From positions 23,525-71,070 of the forward strand of contig NZ_LMFP01000032.1 of assembly GCF_001426885.1 (NCBI RefSeq): a DNA stretch of 47,546 nt. The letters are read 5' to 3'. The notes beneath the pieces are model-generated. The model ran no database searches. It saw only the letters and a program-made list of their open reading frames with translations, and was not told the origin of the DNA. Source of the stretch: Pelomonas sp. Root1444. Its GTDB lineage: Bacteria; Pseudomonadota; Gammaproteobacteria; Burkholderiales; Burkholderiaceae_C. Below, in pieces: positions 35,548 to 46,889 of the stretch. Position numbers and translations under genes: made by a program. Numbering within the stretch: the stretch's first letter is position 1; each line of letters begins with the position of its first letter.

Positions 35548-36858
35548 TCAATTGGGCTTGAAGCTGGCCTTCTTCAGCAGCGATTCGTACTGCTGACTCA
35601 TGATGTAGCTTTGCACCTGGGCCCAGAAGTCCATCGTCACGACGACGATGATCAACAGGGACGTGCCACCGAAGTAGAACGGGACGTTGTACTTCAGCGT
35701 CAGGAACTCGGGCAACAGACAGACCAGGGTGATGTAGATCGCCCCAGCCAATGTCAGTCGCGACAGGATCTTGTCGATGTGCCTGGCCGTCTGGTCGCCC
35801 GGGCGGATGCCCGGGATGAAGGCGCCGCTCTTCTTCAGGTTGTCTGCGGTCTCACGGCTGTTGAACACCAGCGCTGTGTAGAAGAAGCAGAAGAAGATGA
35901 TCGCGGCGGCATACAGCAGCACATAGATCGGCTGGCCTGGGCTGACCGCACCGGCCAGATCCTTCAGCCAACGCAGGCCGTCACCCGTCGCGAACCAGCT
36001 CACCACCGTCGTCGGCAGCAGGATGATGGACGACGCGAAGATCGGCGGGATCACGCCCGACATGTTCAACTTCAGCGGCAGGTGCGACGACTGGCCCCCA
36101 TAGACCTTGTTGCCGACCTGGCGCTTGGCGTAGTTCACCAGAATCTTGCGCTGGCCGCGTTCGACGTAGACAACGGCATAAGTCACCAGCACGACCAGCG
36201 AGATCACGACCAACGCCGAGCCGTAGCCCATCGCGCCGGTACGCACCAGCTCGAACAAGCCACCGATCGCACCGGGCAAGCCGGCGGCGATACCACCAAA
36301 GATCAGGATGGAGATGCCATTGCCCAAGCCGCGCTCGGTGATCTGCTCACCCAGCCACATCAGGAACATCGTGCCGGCCACCAGGCTGGACACCGCCGTC
36401 AGACGAAAGCCAAAGCCAGGATTCAGCACCAGCCCTGCAGAGCCTTCCAGCGCCAGCGCGATCGACAGGCTCTGAAACAGCGCCAGGCCCAACGTCGCAT
36501 AACGCGTGTACTGGGTGATCTTGCGACGGCCGGCTTCGCCTTCCTTCTTCAGCTGTTCCAGCGTCGGGACCACGTAGGTCATCAGCTGCAGCACGATGGA
36601 AGCCGAGATGTACGGCGTGATGCCCAAGGCGAACACGGTGAAGCGCGAGAGCGCGCCGCCCGAGAACATGTTGAACAGGCTCAGGATGCCACCGGCCTGG
36701 CCCTTGAAGAATTGGGCCAGCTGGTTCGGGTCGATACCGGGCACGGGGATATGCGCCCCGATGCGGTACACGACCAGAGCCAGCAGCAGGAACACAAGCC
36801 GGCGACGGAGGTCGCCGAACTTGCCGCTCTTGGCCAGCTGATTCGCGTTGGTAGCCAC
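35548..36858 (-). CDS. secY: Protein translocase subunit SecY
   Basis: The 436-residue protein has ten hydrophobic segments. Segment 2 and the plug follow '[16 protein letters not shown]', and 'YARRQ'-like '[15 protein letters not shown]' marks the cytoplasmic loop. It forms the channel for protein export across the inner membrane. It closes the spc gene order after rplO. Confidence 0.98.
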   Translation of the reverse strand: MATNANQLAKSGKFGDLRRRLVFLLLALVVYRIGAHIPVPGIDPNQLAQFFKGQAGGILSLFNMFSGGALSRFTVFALGITPYISASIVLQLMTYVVPTLEQLKKEGEAGRRKITQYTRYATLGLALFQSLSIALALEGSAGLVLNPGFGFRLTAVSSLVAGTMFLMWLGEQITERGLGNGISILIFGGIAAGLPGAIGGLFELVRTGAMGYGSALVVISLVVLVTYAVVYVERGQRKILVNYAKRQVGNKVYGGQSSHLPLKLNMSGVIPPIFASSIILLPTTVVSWFATGDGLRWLKDLAGAVSPGQPIYVLLYAAAIIFFCFFYTALVFNSRETADNLKKSGAFIPGIRPGDQTARHIDKILSRLTLAGAIYITLVCLLPEFLTLKYNVPFYFGGTSLLIIVVVTMDFWAQVQSYIMSQQYESLLKKASFKPN

Positions 36859-36886
36859 GCTGAGTCAGTTCCTTGTCGACTGCGGG

Positions 36887-37318
36887 TTAAGCGACCGAGC
36901 CGCCTGCCGCCTCGATGGCCGCCTTGGCGCCCTTCGTGGCGTTCACGCCCTTCAGCGTGACCTTGCGCTCGATGGCGCCTGCCAGGATGACCTTGACCGA
37001 CTTGGCCAGCTGCGGCACCAGGCCGACAGCCTTCAGCGTCGACACGTCGATCTCGTCGCCGGCCAGCCCTTGCAGGTCCGACAGCGTGATCTCGGCGTTG
37101 TACTTCAGCGTCAGCGATTTGAAGCCACGCTTGGGCAGGCGACGCTGCAGGGGCATCTGGCCGCCTTCGAAGCCGACCTTGTGATAGCCGCCAGCGCGGG
37201 ACTTCTGACCCTTGTGACCGCGACCCGCGGTCTTGCCCAGACCGGAGCCGATGCCGCGGCCGACACGGCGCTTGGCATGCTTGGCGCCCTCGGCGGGCTT
37301 GATCGTGTTCAGTTCCAT
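36887..37318 (-). CDS. rplO: 50S ribosomal protein L15
   Basis: The 143-residue protein starts '[20 protein letters not shown]' and has the glycine-rich '[20 protein letters not shown]', the family hallmark. It precedes secY by 28 bases. Confidence 0.98.
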   Translation of the reverse strand: MELNTIKPAEGAKHAKRRVGRGIGSGLGKTAGRGHKGQKSRAGGYHKVGFEGGQMPLQRRLPKRGFKSLTLKYNAEITLSDLQGLAGDEIDVSTLKAVGLVPQLAKSVKVILAGAIERKVTLKGVNATKGAKAAIEAAGGSVA

Positions 37319-37344
37319 CGTCTTGTCCTCTTGGCCAGCAGTGC

Positions 37345-37527
37345 TTAGAGCACTTGCACCAGATAGGCGATCTTGTTGATCATGCCGCGCACGGCGGGCG
37401 TGTCTTCCAGGGTGCTTTGGCTGTTCAGCTTGCGCAGACCCAGGCCCACCACGGTGGCACGGTGCGAGGCGCGGCAGCCGATGGGGCTACGCACCAGCTT
37501 GACCGTCACGGTTTTCTTGTCAGACAT
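37345..37527 (-). CDS. rpmD: 50S ribosomal protein L30
   Basis: The 60-residue protein has '[20 protein letters not shown]' and '[20 protein letters not shown]', normal for L30. It sits between rpsE and rplO. Confidence 0.97.
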   Translation of the reverse strand: MSDKKTVTVKLVRSPIGCRASHRATVVGLGLRKLNSQSTLEDTPAVRGMINKIAYLVQVL

Positions 37528-37547
37528 GTTGTGCTCCGCTGTGGCGA

Positions 37548-38069
37548 TCAGTTGAAGATCTCTTCAACCGTCTTGCCGCGCTTGGCTGCGACAGAGGCCG
37601 GCGTCGTCGAACGCTTGAGAGCGTCCAGCGTGGCGCGGACCATGTTGTACGGGTTGGTCGAACCGTGGCTCTTGGTCACGATGTCGGTCACGCCCATCAC
37701 TTCGAAGACAGCGCGCATCGGGCCGCCGGCGATGACGCCGGTACCGGCGGGCGCCGGGGCCATGATGACGTGCGCTGCACCGTGCTCGCCCACCACGTTG
37801 TGGTGGATGGTGCCGTTCTTCAGGCTGACCTTGACCATGTTGCGGCGAGCCGATTCCATGGCCTTCTGCACGGCGACCGGCACTTCCTTGGCCTTGCCCT
37901 TGCCCATGCCGATGCGGCCGTCGCCGTCGCCGACCACCGTCAGTGCAGCGAAGGACAGCGTGCGGCCGCCCTTGACCACCTTGGTGACGCGGTTGACCGC
38001 GATCATCTTTTCCTTCAGGCCGTCGTCGTTGCCTTCAGCCTGAGCGCCGCGCGGTTGAAACTTTGCCAT
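37548..38069 (-). CDS. rpsE: 30S ribosomal protein S5
   Basis: The 173-residue protein contains '[20 protein letters not shown]' in its N-terminal double-stranded RNA-binding domain and 'GHSEV'-region equivalents further on ('[20 protein letters not shown]'). Length and order are normal. Confidence 0.97.
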   Translation of the reverse strand: MAKFQPRGAQAEGNDDGLKEKMIAVNRVTKVVKGGRTLSFAALTVVGDGDGRIGMGKGKAKEVPVAVQKAMESARRNMVKVSLKNGTIHHNVVGEHGAAHVIMAPAPAGTGVIAGGPMRAVFEVMGVTDIVTKSHGSTNPYNMVRATLDALKRSTTPASVAAKRGKTVEEIFN

Positions 38070-38087
38070 TTCGTATTCCTTGATGCG

Positions 38088-38453
38088 TCAGAACTGCAGA
38101 CCGGCTTCGCGGGCTGCTTCGGCCAGGGCCTTGACACGGCCGTGATAGGCGAAGCCCGAGCGGTCGAAGGCGACCTTCTCGACGCCAGCGGCCTTGGCCT
38201 TCTCGGCGATGAGCTTGCCCACCAGCGTAGCGGCAGCGACGTTGCCGCCCTTGCCGTCGCCGTTCAGCTGCTCGCGCACCGACTTCTCGGCCGTCGACGC
38301 TGCGGCCAGCACCTGGCCACCGTCTTCCGACACGACTTGTGCATAGATGTGCAGGTTGGAGCGGAACACCGTCAGACGGGCCACGCGCTGGATCGCAATG
38401 CGAGCACGGGTCTGGCGCGAACGACGCAGGCGTTGTTCTTTCTTGGTCATCAT
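38088..38453 (-). CDS. rplR: 50S ribosomal protein L18
   Basis: The 121-residue protein has '[20 protein letters not shown]' and ends '[20 protein letters not shown]', typical of L18, which binds 5S rRNA. Two ATG codons stand side by side. The first (38453) is chosen because AAGGAG lies seven bases before it. Confidence 0.97.
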   Translation of the reverse strand: MMTKKEQRLRRSRQTRARIAIQRVARLTVFRSNLHIYAQVVSEDGGQVLAAASTAEKSVREQLNGDGKGGNVAAATLVGKLIAEKAKAAGVEKVAFDRSGFAYHGRVKALAEAAREAGLQF

Positions 38454-38464
38454 GGCGCTGCTCC

Positions 38465-38998
38465 TTACTTCTTCTTGGTCTCTTTGAGGGAGACCTTCTC
38501 ATCCGAATAACGGATGCCCTTGCCCTTGTACGGCTCGGGCGGACGGAAGGCACGCACCTCGGCGGCGATCTGACCCACCACCTGGCGGTCAGCACCCTTG
38601 ATGAGGATTTCCGTCTGAGTCGGGCACTCGACCTTGATACCGGCCGGCATGTCCTTCACCACGGGGTGAGAGAAGCCGATCTGCAGGTTGAGCTTCTGGC
38701 CCTGGGCCTGGGCACGGAAACCCACGCCGACCAGGTTCAGCTTGCGCTCGAAACCCTTGCTGACGCCGTTGACCATGTTGGCCACCAGCGCGCGCATCGT
38801 GCCGCTCATCGCATCGGCTTCGGCCGAGTCGTTGGCGGGCACGAAGCTCAGCTTGCCGGCTTCGTTCTTGACATCGACGAGCTTGTTGACCGGACGCACC
38901 AGCGTGCCGAGCGAGCCCTTGACGCTGATCGACTCAGCGGACACGGTCACATCCACGCCTTGCGGGACGTTGACCGGCATTTTTCCAACGCGGGACAT
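38465..38998 (-). CDS. rplF: 50S ribosomal protein L6
   Basis: The 177-residue protein starts '[19 protein letters not shown]' and ends '[16 protein letters not shown]', the conserved L6 C-terminus. It follows rpsH by 17 bases. Confidence 0.98.
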   Translation of the reverse strand: MSRVGKMPVNVPQGVDVTVSAESISVKGSLGTLVRPVNKLVDVKNEAGKLSFVPANDSAEADAMSGTMRALVANMVNGVSKGFERKLNLVGVGFRAQAQGQKLNLQIGFSHPVVKDMPAGIKVECPTQTEILIKGADRQVVGQIAAEVRAFRPPEPYKGKGIRYSDEKVSLKETKKK

Positions 38999-39015
38999 TG
39001 TTCCTACTCCTTCGC

Positions 39016-39411
39016 TTAGGCGACGTAGCAGAGCACTTCGCCGCCGATACCGGCAGCGCGCGCCTTGCGGTCCGTCATGACGCCTTGCGGGGTCGTGACG
39101 ATCGCCACGCCCAGGCCATTCATGACCTGGGGAATGTCGTGGCGGCCCTTGTAGATGCGCAGGCCGGGGCGGCTGACGCGCTCGATACGCTCGATGACCG
39201 GGCGACCAGCGTAGTACTTCAGCGCGATTTCCAGCTCGGGGCGGGCTGCCTCGCCGCGAACGGCGAAGTCATCGATGTAGCCTTCGTCCTTCAGGACTTT
39301 GGCAATCGCCACCTTCAGCTTGGACGACGGCATGGCAACGCTCGTCTTCTCGACGATCTGCGCGTTGCGGATGCGGGTCAGCATATCGGCGATGGGATCA
39401 CTCATGCTCAT
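39016..39411 (-). CDS. rpsH: 30S ribosomal protein S8
   Basis: The 131-residue protein starts '[18 protein letters not shown]' and ends '[20 protein letters not shown]', standard for S8. S8 is the autogenous repressor of the spc operon in E. coli; no matching site was identified by eye here. Confidence 0.98.
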   Translation of the reverse strand: MSMSDPIADMLTRIRNAQIVEKTSVAMPSSKLKVAIAKVLKDEGYIDDFAVRGEAARPELEIALKYYAGRPVIERIERVSRPGLRIYKGRHDIPQVMNGLGVAIVTTPQGVMTDRKARAAGIGGEVLCYVA

Positions 39412-39434
39412 TTGCGAATACTCCTATCGGCCGA

Positions 39435-39740
39435 TTACCAGCTGGCCTTGACGACACCGGGGATGTCGCCCTTGAAGGCCAGTTCACGAATCTTGTTGCG
39501 GGCCAGGCCGAACTTGCGGAAGGTGCCACGCGGGCGTCCCGTCAGCTCGCAGCGGTTGCGCAGGCGAGTGGGGTAGGCGTTGCGGGGCAGCTTCTGCAGC
39601 TCGAGGCGGGCGGCGTAGCGCTCTTCCTCGGACTTCTTGAAGTCGTCGATGATGGCCTTCAGTTCCGCGTACTTCTTGGCGAACTTGGCGACCAGCGCCT
39701 CGCGCTTCAGCTCACGTTGTTTGATCGAGAGTTTTGCCAC
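39435..39740 (-). CDS. rpsN: 30S ribosomal protein S14, zinc-free long form
   Basis: The 101-residue protein has '[20 protein letters not shown]' but not the CxxC pairs of the short zinc form, so it is the long type usual in proteobacteria. It lies eight bases from rplE. Confidence 0.97.
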   Translation of the reverse strand: MAKLSIKQRELKREALVAKFAKKYAELKAIIDDFKKSEEERYAARLELQKLPRNAYPTRLRNRCELTGRPRGTFRKFGLARNKIRELAFKGDIPGVVKASW

Positions 39741-39748
39741 GATTCACC

Positions 39749-40288
39749 TCAGTTCTTGAACGGAAACTTGAACGCCGCCAGCAGTGCCTTGGCTTCGTCG
39801 TCCGTCTTGGCAGTCGTCGTGATGCTGATGTTCAGACCACGCAGAGCATCCACCTTGTCGTACTCGATTTCGGGGAAGATGATTTGCTCTTTGACGCCGA
39901 TGTTGTAGTTGCCGCGGCCGTCGAACGAGCGACCGGAGATACCCCGGAAGTCGCGAACGCGCGGCAGCGCGATCGTCACGAAGCGGTCCAGGAATTCATA
40001 CATCTGGACGCCGCGCAGCGTGACCATCGCACCGATGGGCACGTTGTCGCGGATCTTGAAGCCGGCGATCGCCTTCTTCGACTTGGTCACGACGGGCTTC
40101 TGGCCGGCGATCTTGGTCAGGTCGCCCACGGCGTGGTCCATGACCTTCTTGTCGGCGACGGCCTCGCTCACACCCATGTTGAGCGTGATCTTGGTGATGC
40201 GGGGCACCTCCATGACCGACTTGTAGCCGAACTTCTCGACCAGGCCGGGCACGATTTTTTCGCGGTAATGCGTTTGAAGACGAGCCAT
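39749..40288 (-). CDS. rplE: 50S ribosomal protein L5
   Basis: The 179-residue protein has '[20 protein letters not shown]', '[20 protein letters not shown]' and '[17 protein letters not shown]', all L5 motifs. It carries 5S rRNA into the large subunit together with L18. Confidence 0.98.
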   Translation of the reverse strand: MARLQTHYREKIVPGLVEKFGYKSVMEVPRITKITLNMGVSEAVADKKVMDHAVGDLTKIAGQKPVVTKSKKAIAGFKIRDNVPIGAMVTLRGVQMYEFLDRFVTIALPRVRDFRGISGRSFDGRGNYNIGVKEQIIFPEIEYDKVDALRGLNISITTTAKTDDEAKALLAAFKFPFKN

Positions 40289-40297
40289 GCTGACCTC

Positions 40298-40612
40298 TTA
40301 AGCCTTGATCTCTTCGCCGGTCGACTTGAACACGCGCACCCGCTTGCCATCGACGAGCTTGACGCCCACGCGATCGGCCTTGCCGGATGCAGCGTTGAAG
40401 ATCGCCACGTTGGATTGATGGATGGGCATGGTCTTGTCGACGACGCCGCCGGTGGTGCCCTTCATGGGGTTGGGCTTGACGTGCTTCTTGACGACATTGA
40501 TGCCGTCAACGACCACGTGGTCGGCATCGGTGCGGGCGGACACGGTGCCGCGCTTACCCTTGTCGCGGCCGGTCAGCACAATGACCTGGTCGCCGGTACG
40601 AATCTTGTTCAT
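40298..40612 (-). CDS. rplX: 50S ribosomal protein L24
   Basis: The 104-residue protein has the KOW-type start '[19 protein letters not shown]' and '[18 protein letters not shown]', normal for L24. It follows rplN by 23 bases. Confidence 0.97.
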   Translation of the reverse strand: MNKIRTGDQVIVLTGRDKGKRGTVSARTDADHVVVDGINVVKKHVKPNPMKGTTGGVVDKTMPIHQSNVAIFNAASGKADRVGVKLVDGKRVRVFKSTGEEIKA

Positions 40613-40635
40613 GGCTTACCTCAGACAGTGGGGGC

Positions 40636-41004
40636 TCAAAGCACCTCGGGCGCCAGCGACACGATCTTCATGAAGCGCTCGGTACGCAGTTCGCGCGTCA
40701 CCGGGCCGAAGATGCGGGTGCCGATGGGCTCCAGCTTGGCGTTGAGCAGCACGGCGGCATTGCCGTCGAACTTGACGAGCGAGCCGTCCTGGCGGCGCAC
40801 ACCCTTGGCGGTGCGAACGACCACGGCGCTGTAGACCTCGCCCTTCTTCACGCGACCACGCGGGGCAGCTTCCTTGATGCTGACCTTGATGATGTCGCCG
40901 ATGTGCGCATAGCGGCGCTTGGAGCCGCCCAGCACCTTGATGCACTGAACGGACTTCGCACCAGTGTTGTCCGCGACGTCAAGCCGCGATTGCATTTGGA
41001 TCAT
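40636..41004 (-). CDS. rplN: 50S ribosomal protein L14
   Basis: The 122-residue protein starts '[19 protein letters not shown]' at the ATG 41002-41004; an upstream ATG at 41031 would add nine residues not found in the family. '[10 protein letters not shown]' and '[11 protein letters not shown]' are L14 hallmarks. A promoter stands about 180 bases upstream, after the peroxiredoxin gene, making rplN the first gene of the spc unit. Confidence 0.98.
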   Translation of the reverse strand: MIQMQSRLDVADNTGAKSVQCIKVLGGSKRRYAHIGDIIKVSIKEAAPRGRVKKGEVYSAVVVRTAKGVRRQDGSLVKFDGNAAVLLNAKLEPIGTRIFGPVTRELRTERFMKIVSLAPEVL

Positions 41005-41182
41005 GTCTGTCCCCAACTTGTCCCGAAACACGAGGCCCCAGAGGGCATGGCGAGTCGGTCAGTCTTGGGCCCGTAAGTCGGTCAGCTCAAGGCATTGCGC
41101 CTTTTGCTGCCCGACGGTTGAGGGCGGATTCCGAAGGCCGCAGCACATGGGCTCATGTGCCTAGCGTTCGGCGAAGCTGCGC

Positions 41183-41212
41183 ATTATGCAGTGACAACTC
41201 AGCGGCCGTCAA
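41183..41212 (-). promoter_or_regulatory. Sigma70-like promoter for the spc genes (rplN onward)
   Basis: On the minus strand TTGACG (41207-41212) and CATAAT (41183-41188) are 18 bases apart. It lies just past the peroxiredoxin stop at 41231. The leader to rplN is about 170 bases and holds a perfect 7-bp hairpin (41143-41160) with no T-run. Confidence 0.7.
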
Positions 41213-41230
41213 TGCCTGTACGCAAGAATT

Positions 41231-41749
41231 TCAAGAACCTTGGGCGGCCTTGGCTTGGCTCAGCATCGTCTCGGCGTCGCTGACCTCGAACTTGCCCGGG
41301 CCTTCGACGTTCAACGTCTTCACGACGCCGTCCCTGACGAGCATGGAATAGCGCTGCGAGCGCAGGCCCATGCCCTTGCCGGTCAGGTCCAGCGTCAGGC
41401 CGGTCGCCTGGGCGAATGCAGCGCTGCCATCGGCCATCATGCGAACCTTGCCGGCCGTCTTCTGATCACGCCCCCAGGCGCCCATGACAAAGGCGTCGTT
41501 GACCGACACGCACCAGATCTCGTCGACCCCAGCGGCCTTCAGGGCCTCGGCGGATTCGACATAGCCTGGCACATGCTTGGCCGAGCAGGTCGGCGTGAAG
41601 GCACCGGGCAGGCCGAAGATGGCGATGGTCTTGCCGGCCGTGGCCTTCTCGATGTCGAAGCTGTTGGGGCCGAGCGAGCAGCCCTCGCCTTCCACTTCGA
41701 TGAATTCCTGCAGGGTGCCCGCGGGCAGCTTGTCGCCAACCTTGATCAT
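41231..41749 (-). CDS. Peroxiredoxin (Prx5-like) inserted between rpsQ and rplN
   Basis: The protein has 172 residues. The peroxidatic cysteine is Cys55 in 'PGAFTPTCSAKHVPGY', the Prx5/redoxin motif, with two further cysteines at 24 and 80. 'GMGLRSQRYSMLVRDGVVK' fits the same group. It reduces peroxides in the cytoplasm with thiol donors. A GGAG lies before the ATG. The gene separates the S10 genes (terminator at 41778-41813) from the spc genes (promoter at 41183-41212) and reads in the same direction. No promoter of its own was identified with confidence. No terminator follows it, so its transcript may run into rplN. Confidence 0.94.
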   Translation of the reverse strand: MIKVGDKLPAGTLQEFIEVEGEGCSLGPNSFDIEKATAGKTIAIFGLPGAFTPTCSAKHVPGYVESAEALKAAGVDEIWCVSVNDAFVMGAWGRDQKTAGKVRMMADGSAAFAQATGLTLDLTGKGMGLRSQRYSMLVRDGVVKTLNVEGPGKFEVSDAETMLSQAKAAQGS

Positions 41750-41777
41750 GGTGTCGCTCCGGTGAGGTTCTGGAAAT

Positions 41778-41813
41778 GAAAAACCGGCGCGCCAGTTGCC
41801 CAGCGTGCCGGTT
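41778..41813 (-). terminator. Intrinsic terminator after rpsQ
   Basis: An 11-bp stem with one mismatch (41782-41792 with 41803-41813) is followed in the minus direction by a T-run and CATTTCC. It ends the S10 unit ahead of the peroxiredoxin gene. Confidence 0.75.
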
Positions 41814-41839
41814 GTGCAGCGGTCATGCGACCGGTGTCT

Positions 41840-42115
41840 TTAGACGATCTCGGCCTTCTCGACCAGGCGGGTCACGACCCAGCTCTTGGTCTTGGAGATC
41901 GGACGGCCTTCGCTGATTTCGACGACGTCGCCCATCTTGTACTCGCCCTTTTCGTCGTGGGCGTGGTACTTGCGGGAACGGGCCACGATCTTGCCGTAGA
42001 GCTCGTGCTTGGCGCGACGCTCGACCAGGACGGTGACCGTCTTGGCGCGCTTGTCGCTGACCACGCGACCCACCAGGGTGCGGGTGTTCTTCACTTGGGC
42101 TTGGGCTTCACTCAT
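41840..42115 (-). CDS. rpsQ: 30S ribosomal protein S17
   Basis: The 91-residue protein has '[20 protein letters not shown]' and '[20 protein letters not shown]', standard OB-fold S17. Its ATG overlaps the rpmC stop (ATGA). A terminator follows at 41778-41813. Confidence 0.97.
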   Translation of the reverse strand: MSEAQAQVKNTRTLVGRVVSDKRAKTVTVLVERRAKHELYGKIVARSRKYHAHDEKGEYKMGDVVEISEGRPISKTKSWVVTRLVEKAEIV

Positions 42116-42312
42116 TTCGTGGCCTCCTTCTTCTTTTGTGCCAGAACGGTCTTGGCACGCGCGATGTCGCGGCGGGTCTTGCCCAGCTGGCTGTGGTTGG
42201 TCAGCTGCTGAGTAGCCTTTTGCATGCGCAGGCCGAAGTGGGCCTTCAGCAGATCGGTCACTTCCTTTTCGAGGGCAGCGACGTCCTTGGCGCGGAGTTC
42301 AGTTGCTTTCAT
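42112..42312 (-). CDS. rpmC: 50S ribosomal protein L29
   Basis: The 66-residue protein starts '[20 protein letters not shown]' and has '[20 protein letters not shown]', as in L29. The ATG at 42310-42312 is the family start; a longer frame would add 15 unrelated residues. Its stop overlaps the rpsQ start. Confidence 0.97.
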   Translation of the reverse strand: MKATELRAKDVAALEKEVTDLLKAHFGLRMQKATQQLTNHSQLGKTRRDIARAKTVLAQKKKEATK

Positions 42313-42323
42313 GGTGTCCTTCC

Positions 42324-42740
42324 TCAGGTACCGACCTGGCGGGCCACGAAGGTGCAACGCAGCGGCAGCTTGGCAGCGGCCAGCGTGAACGCCTCGCGAG
42401 CCAGCGTCTCGGGCACGCCGTTGATCTCGTAGAGCACCTTGCCGGGCTGGATTTCAGCCACGTAGTACTCCGGGTTGCCCTTGCCGTTGCCCATACGGAC
42501 TTCGGCAGGCTTCTGCGAGATGGGCTTGTCCGGGAAGATGCGGATGAAGATCCGACCGCCACGCTTGATGTGGCGCGAGATCGCGCGGCGAGCCGCCTCG
42601 ATCTGGCGCGCCGTCAGGCGACCGCGCTCCGTGGCCTTCAGGCCGAAATCACCGAAAGACACCGCGGCGCCGCGGGTCGCAACACCCGTGTTGCGGCCCT
42701 TCTGCTCCTTGCGGTACTTGCGACGAGAGGGTTGCAGCAT
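42324..42740 (-). CDS. rplP: 50S ribosomal protein L16
   Basis: The 138-residue protein starts '[19 protein letters not shown]' and has '[20 protein letters not shown]' and '[20 protein letters not shown]', standard for L16. It lies two bases after rpsC. Confidence 0.98.
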   Translation of the reverse strand: MLQPSRRKYRKEQKGRNTGVATRGAAVSFGDFGLKATERGRLTARQIEAARRAISRHIKRGGRIFIRIFPDKPISQKPAEVRMGNGKGNPEYYVAEIQPGKVLYEINGVPETLAREAFTLAAAKLPLRCTFVARQVGT

Positions 42741-42742
42741 GT

Positions 42743-43603
42743 TTATTCTCCTTTGGCCTCACCGGCGGCGGGAACCTTGCGGATCACACGCTTGCCGGCG
42801 GGCTTGGCTGCGTCACCCGCGGGGGCGGCGGCAGCGGGCTGGTCTGCTCCGTCACGCGGGCCACGGTCGCCACCCGGACGGCCACGGCCACCAGGAGCAC
42901 CCGGACGGGCGTTACGGCGCGGGCGACGATCGTCTTCGGCGCCTGCGGGGGTGTTGATGACCGGAGCCTCGCCATTGGCGAGACGGTCACCGCGGTAGAC
43001 CCAGACCTTGACGCCGATGACGCCATAGGTGGTCTTGGCTTCGGAGAAGCCGTAGTCGATGTCAGCCTTCAGCGTGTGCAGAGGCACACGACCTTCGCGA
43101 TACCACTCGGTACGAGCGATTTCGATGCCGTTCAGACGACCAGCGCTCATGATCTTGATGCCTTGGGCACCCAGACGCATCGCGTTCTGCATCGCACGCT
43201 TCATGGCGCGGCGGAACATGATGCGCTTCTCGAGCTGCTGGGTGATCGAGTCGGCGATCAGCTGGGCATCGACTTCAGGCTTGCGCACTTCTTCGATGTT
43301 GACGGCGACGGGCACGCCCAGACGCTTGGTCAGCTCAGCCTTCAGCGCTTCGATGTCCTCGCCCTTCTTGCCGATCACGACGCCCGGACGGGCCGAGAAG
43401 ATCGTGATGCGGGCGTTCTTGGCGGGGCGCTCGATCAGGATGCGCGAGACCGCGGCATTCTTGAGCTTGGTCTTCAGATACTCGCGAACCTGCAGATCCT
43501 CGGCCAGCATCGTGGCGAAGTTCTGGTTGTTGGCGTACCAGCGCGAAGCCCAATTACGGGTGACGGGAAGGCGGAAGCCAACCGGATGGATTTTCTGTCC
43601 CAT
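42743..43603 (-). CDS. rpsC: 30S ribosomal protein S3 with long disordered C-terminus
   Basis: The protein has 286 residues against about 233 in E. coli. The KH domain ('[20 protein letters not shown]') and the C-terminal S3 domain are normal. After '[16 protein letters not shown]' comes a tail of about 65 residues rich in Arg, Gly, Pro and Ala (for example '[18 protein letters not shown]'). Such tails occur in betaproteobacterial S3; this one looks disordered and basic. Confidence 0.97.
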   Translation of the reverse strand: MGQKIHPVGFRLPVTRNWASRWYANNQNFATMLAEDLQVREYLKTKLKNAAVSRILIERPAKNARITIFSARPGVVIGKKGEDIEALKAELTKRLGVPVAVNIEEVRKPEVDAQLIADSITQQLEKRIMFRRAMKRAMQNAMRLGAQGIKIMSAGRLNGIEIARTEWYREGRVPLHTLKADIDYGFSEAKTTYGVIGVKVWVYRGDRLANGEAPVINTPAGAEDDRRPRRNARPGAPGGRGRPGGDRGPRDGADQPAAAAPAGDAAKPAGKRVIRKVPAAGEAKGE

Positions 43604-43618
43604 AGTCTTCCTTGCGCC

Positions 43619-43948
43619 TTAGTTGCCGACTGCCACAAAGATGTGGCAGGTGGGCTTGCTGATGCGGTTGCCGCGGCCCTTGGCGCGAGCCGAGAAGCGC
43701 TTCAGCGTGGCACCTTGCTCGACGTAGATCGAGGTGACCTTGAGTTCATCGATGTCCGCGCCGTCGTTGTGCTCGGCGTTGGCGATGGCGCTTTCCAGCG
43801 CCTTCTTGATGATCAGGGCCGCCTTCTTCTGGGTGAATTCCAGGATGTTCAGCGCTTGGTCCACCTTCTTGCCGCGGATCATGTCGGCCACGAGGCGGCC
43901 CTTGTCACACGAGAGGCGAACGCCGCGAACGATTGCTTTGGTTTCCAT
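43619..43948 (-). CDS. rplV: 50S ribosomal protein L22
   Basis: The 109-residue protein starts '[18 protein letters not shown]'; AAGG stands well placed before this ATG, while an ATG three codons earlier is too close to it. '[20 protein letters not shown]' and '[19 protein letters not shown]' are L22 hallmarks. Confidence 0.97.
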   Translation of the reverse strand: METKAIVRGVRLSCDKGRLVADMIRGKKVDQALNILEFTQKKAALIIKKALESAIANAEHNDGADIDELKVTSIYVEQGATLKRFSARAKGRGNRISKPTCHIFVAVGN

Positions 43949-43959
43949 CGTTGGCATCC

Positions 43960-44238
43960 TTACTTCTTCCCGGCCTTCTTGTCGGCCGGGTGGCCCTTGA
44001 AGGTACGGGTCAGGGCGAATTCACCCAGCTTGTGGCCGACCATCTGGTCGGACACATAGACCGGCACGTGCTGCTTGCCGTTGTGCACGGCGATCGTCAG
44101 ACCGATGAACTCGGGCAGGATCGTCGAGCGGCGCGACCAGGTCTTGATGGGCTTCTTGTCTTTGATGGCAACAGCCTTGTCGACCTTGGCCAGCAGGTGG
44201 TGGTCAACGAAGGGGCCCTTCTTCAGCGAACGAGTCAT
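43960..44238 (-). CDS. rpsS: 30S ribosomal protein S19
   Basis: The 92-residue protein starts '[19 protein letters not shown]' and has '[20 protein letters not shown]' and '[15 protein letters not shown]', typical of S19. Confidence 0.98.
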   Translation of the reverse strand: MTRSLKKGPFVDHHLLAKVDKAVAIKDKKPIKTWSRRSTILPEFIGLTIAVHNGKQHVPVYVSDQMVGHKLGEFALTRTFKGHPADKKAGKK

Positions 44239-44248
44239 GGCCTAGCCC

Positions 44249-45073
<825 letters not shown>

Positions 45074-45388
45074 TTACGCGGCCTCCCCGGAGAAATTGAG
45101 CTCTTGACCGGCCTTGAGGGCGACGTACGCCTTCTTGACATGGTCGCGGCGGCCGGCACGGCCACCGAAGCGCTTCGTCTTGCCCTTGACCTGGACGACG
45201 TTGACCGACTCGACCTCGACCTTGAACATCAGTTCAACAGCGGCCTTGATCTCGGGCTTGGTGGCGTCGCGCAGGACCTTGAACAGGACCTGGTTGTGCT
45301 TCTCGGCGACTTGCGTGGCCTTCTCGGACACGATGGGTGCGAGCAGCACGGAGGCCAGACGGCCTTCGGAGTATTTGGTGACGCTCAT
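45074..45388 (-). CDS. rplW: 50S ribosomal protein L23
   Basis: The 104-residue protein has '[20 protein letters not shown]' and '[20 protein letters not shown]', as in L23, part of the tunnel exit. Its ATG overlaps the rplD stop by four bases. Confidence 0.97.
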   Translation of the reverse strand: MSVTKYSEGRLASVLLAPIVSEKATQVAEKHNQVLFKVLRDATKPEIKAAVELMFKVEVESVNVVQVKGKTKRFGGRAGRRDHVKKAYVALKAGQELNFSGEAA

Positions 45389-46005
45389 GCCAGCATCTCC
45401 TTGAGTTGCTCGACCGCAGCCTTGGTCACCAGCACCTTCTTGTAGAAGACGAGGGACAGCGGGTCGGCGTAGCGCGGCTCGACGACCAGCACGTTGGCCA
45501 GGTTGCGCGAGGCCAGCAGCAGGTTGTCGTCCACGGTGTCGGCGATGACCATCACCGAGTCCAGGCCCATGGCCTTGAACTTGGCGGCCAGCAGCTTGGT
45601 CTTGGGGGCCTCGACCGAGATCGAATCCACCACGGCCAGACGGCCTTCACGGGCGAGCTGCGACAGGATCGCAGCCATGCCGGCGCGGTACATCTTCTTG
45701 TTCAGCTTGTGCGAGAAGTTCTCGTCAGGCATGTTCGGGAAGATGCGACCGCCCCCGCGCCACAGCGGCGACGAGGTCATACCGGCGCGAGCGCGGCCGG
45801 TGCCCTTCTGGCGGAAAGGCTTCTTGGTCGAGTGGTGGACCTGTTCACGGTCCTTCTGGGCACGGGTGCCTTGGCGGGCGTTGGCCTGGAAGGCCACGAC
45901 CACCTGGTGCACCAGGGCTTCGTTGTAGTCGCGAGCGAAGACGGTGTCAGGCGCGTCCACCTTGGAGGTGGCCTGACCCTGCTCGTTCAGGAGCTCGAGC
46001 TGCAT
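45385..46005 (-). CDS. rplD: 50S ribosomal protein L4
   Basis: The 206-residue protein has '[20 protein letters not shown]' and '[20 protein letters not shown]', standard L4. In E. coli L4 also represses the S10 operon by acting on its leader. Here the likely leader lies before rplC. Its ATG overlaps the rplC stop by one base (TGATG). Confidence 0.98.
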   Translation of the reverse strand: MQLELLNEQGQATSKVDAPDTVFARDYNEALVHQVVVAFQANARQGTRAQKDREQVHHSTKKPFRQKGTGRARAGMTSSPLWRGGGRIFPNMPDENFSHKLNKKMYRAGMAAILSQLAREGRLAVVDSISVEAPKTKLLAAKFKAMGLDSVMVIADTVDDNLLLASRNLANVLVVEPRYADPLSLVFYKKVLVTKAAVEQLKEMLA

Positions 46006-46676
46006 CAGTTGGCTCCCTTCTTGACTTTGACCTTGACGGCCGGGCGAACGACGACGTGGCCGTTCTTGGAACCCGGGACCGCACCGCGAACCAGCAGCAG
46101 TTGACGAGCTTCGTCAACGCGCACGATGTCCAGGTTCTGGGTGGTGACGGTTTCGTCGCCCATGTGGCCGGTCATCTTCTTGCCCGGGAACACGCGGCCC
46201 GGGTCTTGCGCCATGGAGATCGAGCCCGGCACGTTGTGCGAACGGCTGTTGCCGTGCGACGCGCGCTGCGAGCTGAAGTTGTGGCGCTTGATCGTGCCCG
46301 CGAAGCCCTTGCCGATGGACGTGCCCTGCACGTCGACCAGCTGGCCGGTCGCGAACAGCGTCACCGGCACAGCGCCGCCAGCCTGGTATTGGGCGGCGAC
46401 GTCGGCTTCGACGCGGAATTCCTTGAGGATTTCACCGGCTTCGACACCCGCCTTGGCGAGGTGGCCGGCTTCGGGCTTGGTGACGCGCGAAGCTTTGCGC
46501 GTACCGAACGCCACCTGGATGGCGCTGTAGCCGTCGGTCTCTTGGGTCTTGACCTGGGTCACGCGGTTGTTGGACACGTCCAGCACCGTCACAGGGATGG
46601 CATCGCCATCGTCCGTGAAGATGCGCATCATGCCCACCTTGCGGCCCAGCAAACCGAGACGGTTGCTCAGACTCAT
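46005..46676 (-). CDS. rplC: 50S ribosomal protein L3
   Basis: The 223-residue protein starts '[20 protein letters not shown]' at ATG 46674-46676, with GGAG just before it. '[20 protein letters not shown]' and '[14 protein letters not shown]' are L3 motifs. A strong-looking promoter lies about 157 bases upstream, so it opens its own unit separate from rpsJ. Confidence 0.98.
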   Translation of the reverse strand: MSLSNRLGLLGRKVGMMRIFTDDGDAIPVTVLDVSNNRVTQVKTQETDGYSAIQVAFGTRKASRVTKPEAGHLAKAGVEAGEILKEFRVEADVAAQYQAGGAVPVTLFATGQLVDVQGTSIGKGFAGTIKRHNFSSQRASHGNSRSHNVPGSISMAQDPGRVFPGKKMTGHMGDETVTTQNLDIVRVDEARQLLLVRGAVPGSKNGHVVVRPAVKVKVKKGAN

Positions 46677-46832
46677 GTTTTTTCTCCAGCCCCGTTGGCT
46701 CGAACTTGCGCCCAGGCCTCGGAAGCTATTGCGAACACCCGACATCGATTGGCCGGGCTGACTTTGCAACGCCACCGAAGCGACGCTGCGCGAATATCCG
46801 AGCGGGCATAGACCTACCCGGAAAAGCTGGCG

Positions 46833-46862
46833 AGTATAGCCTGCAGGATCGCCAAGATGCAA
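46833..46862 (-). promoter_or_regulatory. Sigma70-like promoter for rplC onward
   Basis: On the minus strand TTGCAT (46857-46862) and TATACT (46833-46838) are 18 bases apart. It follows the hairpin after rpsJ, giving a leader of about 150 bases before rplC. Confidence 0.7.
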
Positions 46863-46889
46863 GCGCAGGGCCTCGCATGCCTCGAAAGA

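Noticed and set aside
41143..41160. Perfect hairpin in the rplN leader as a terminator
   Set aside because: It has no T-run after it in the minus direction; it may be an RNA structure, but nothing supports termination.
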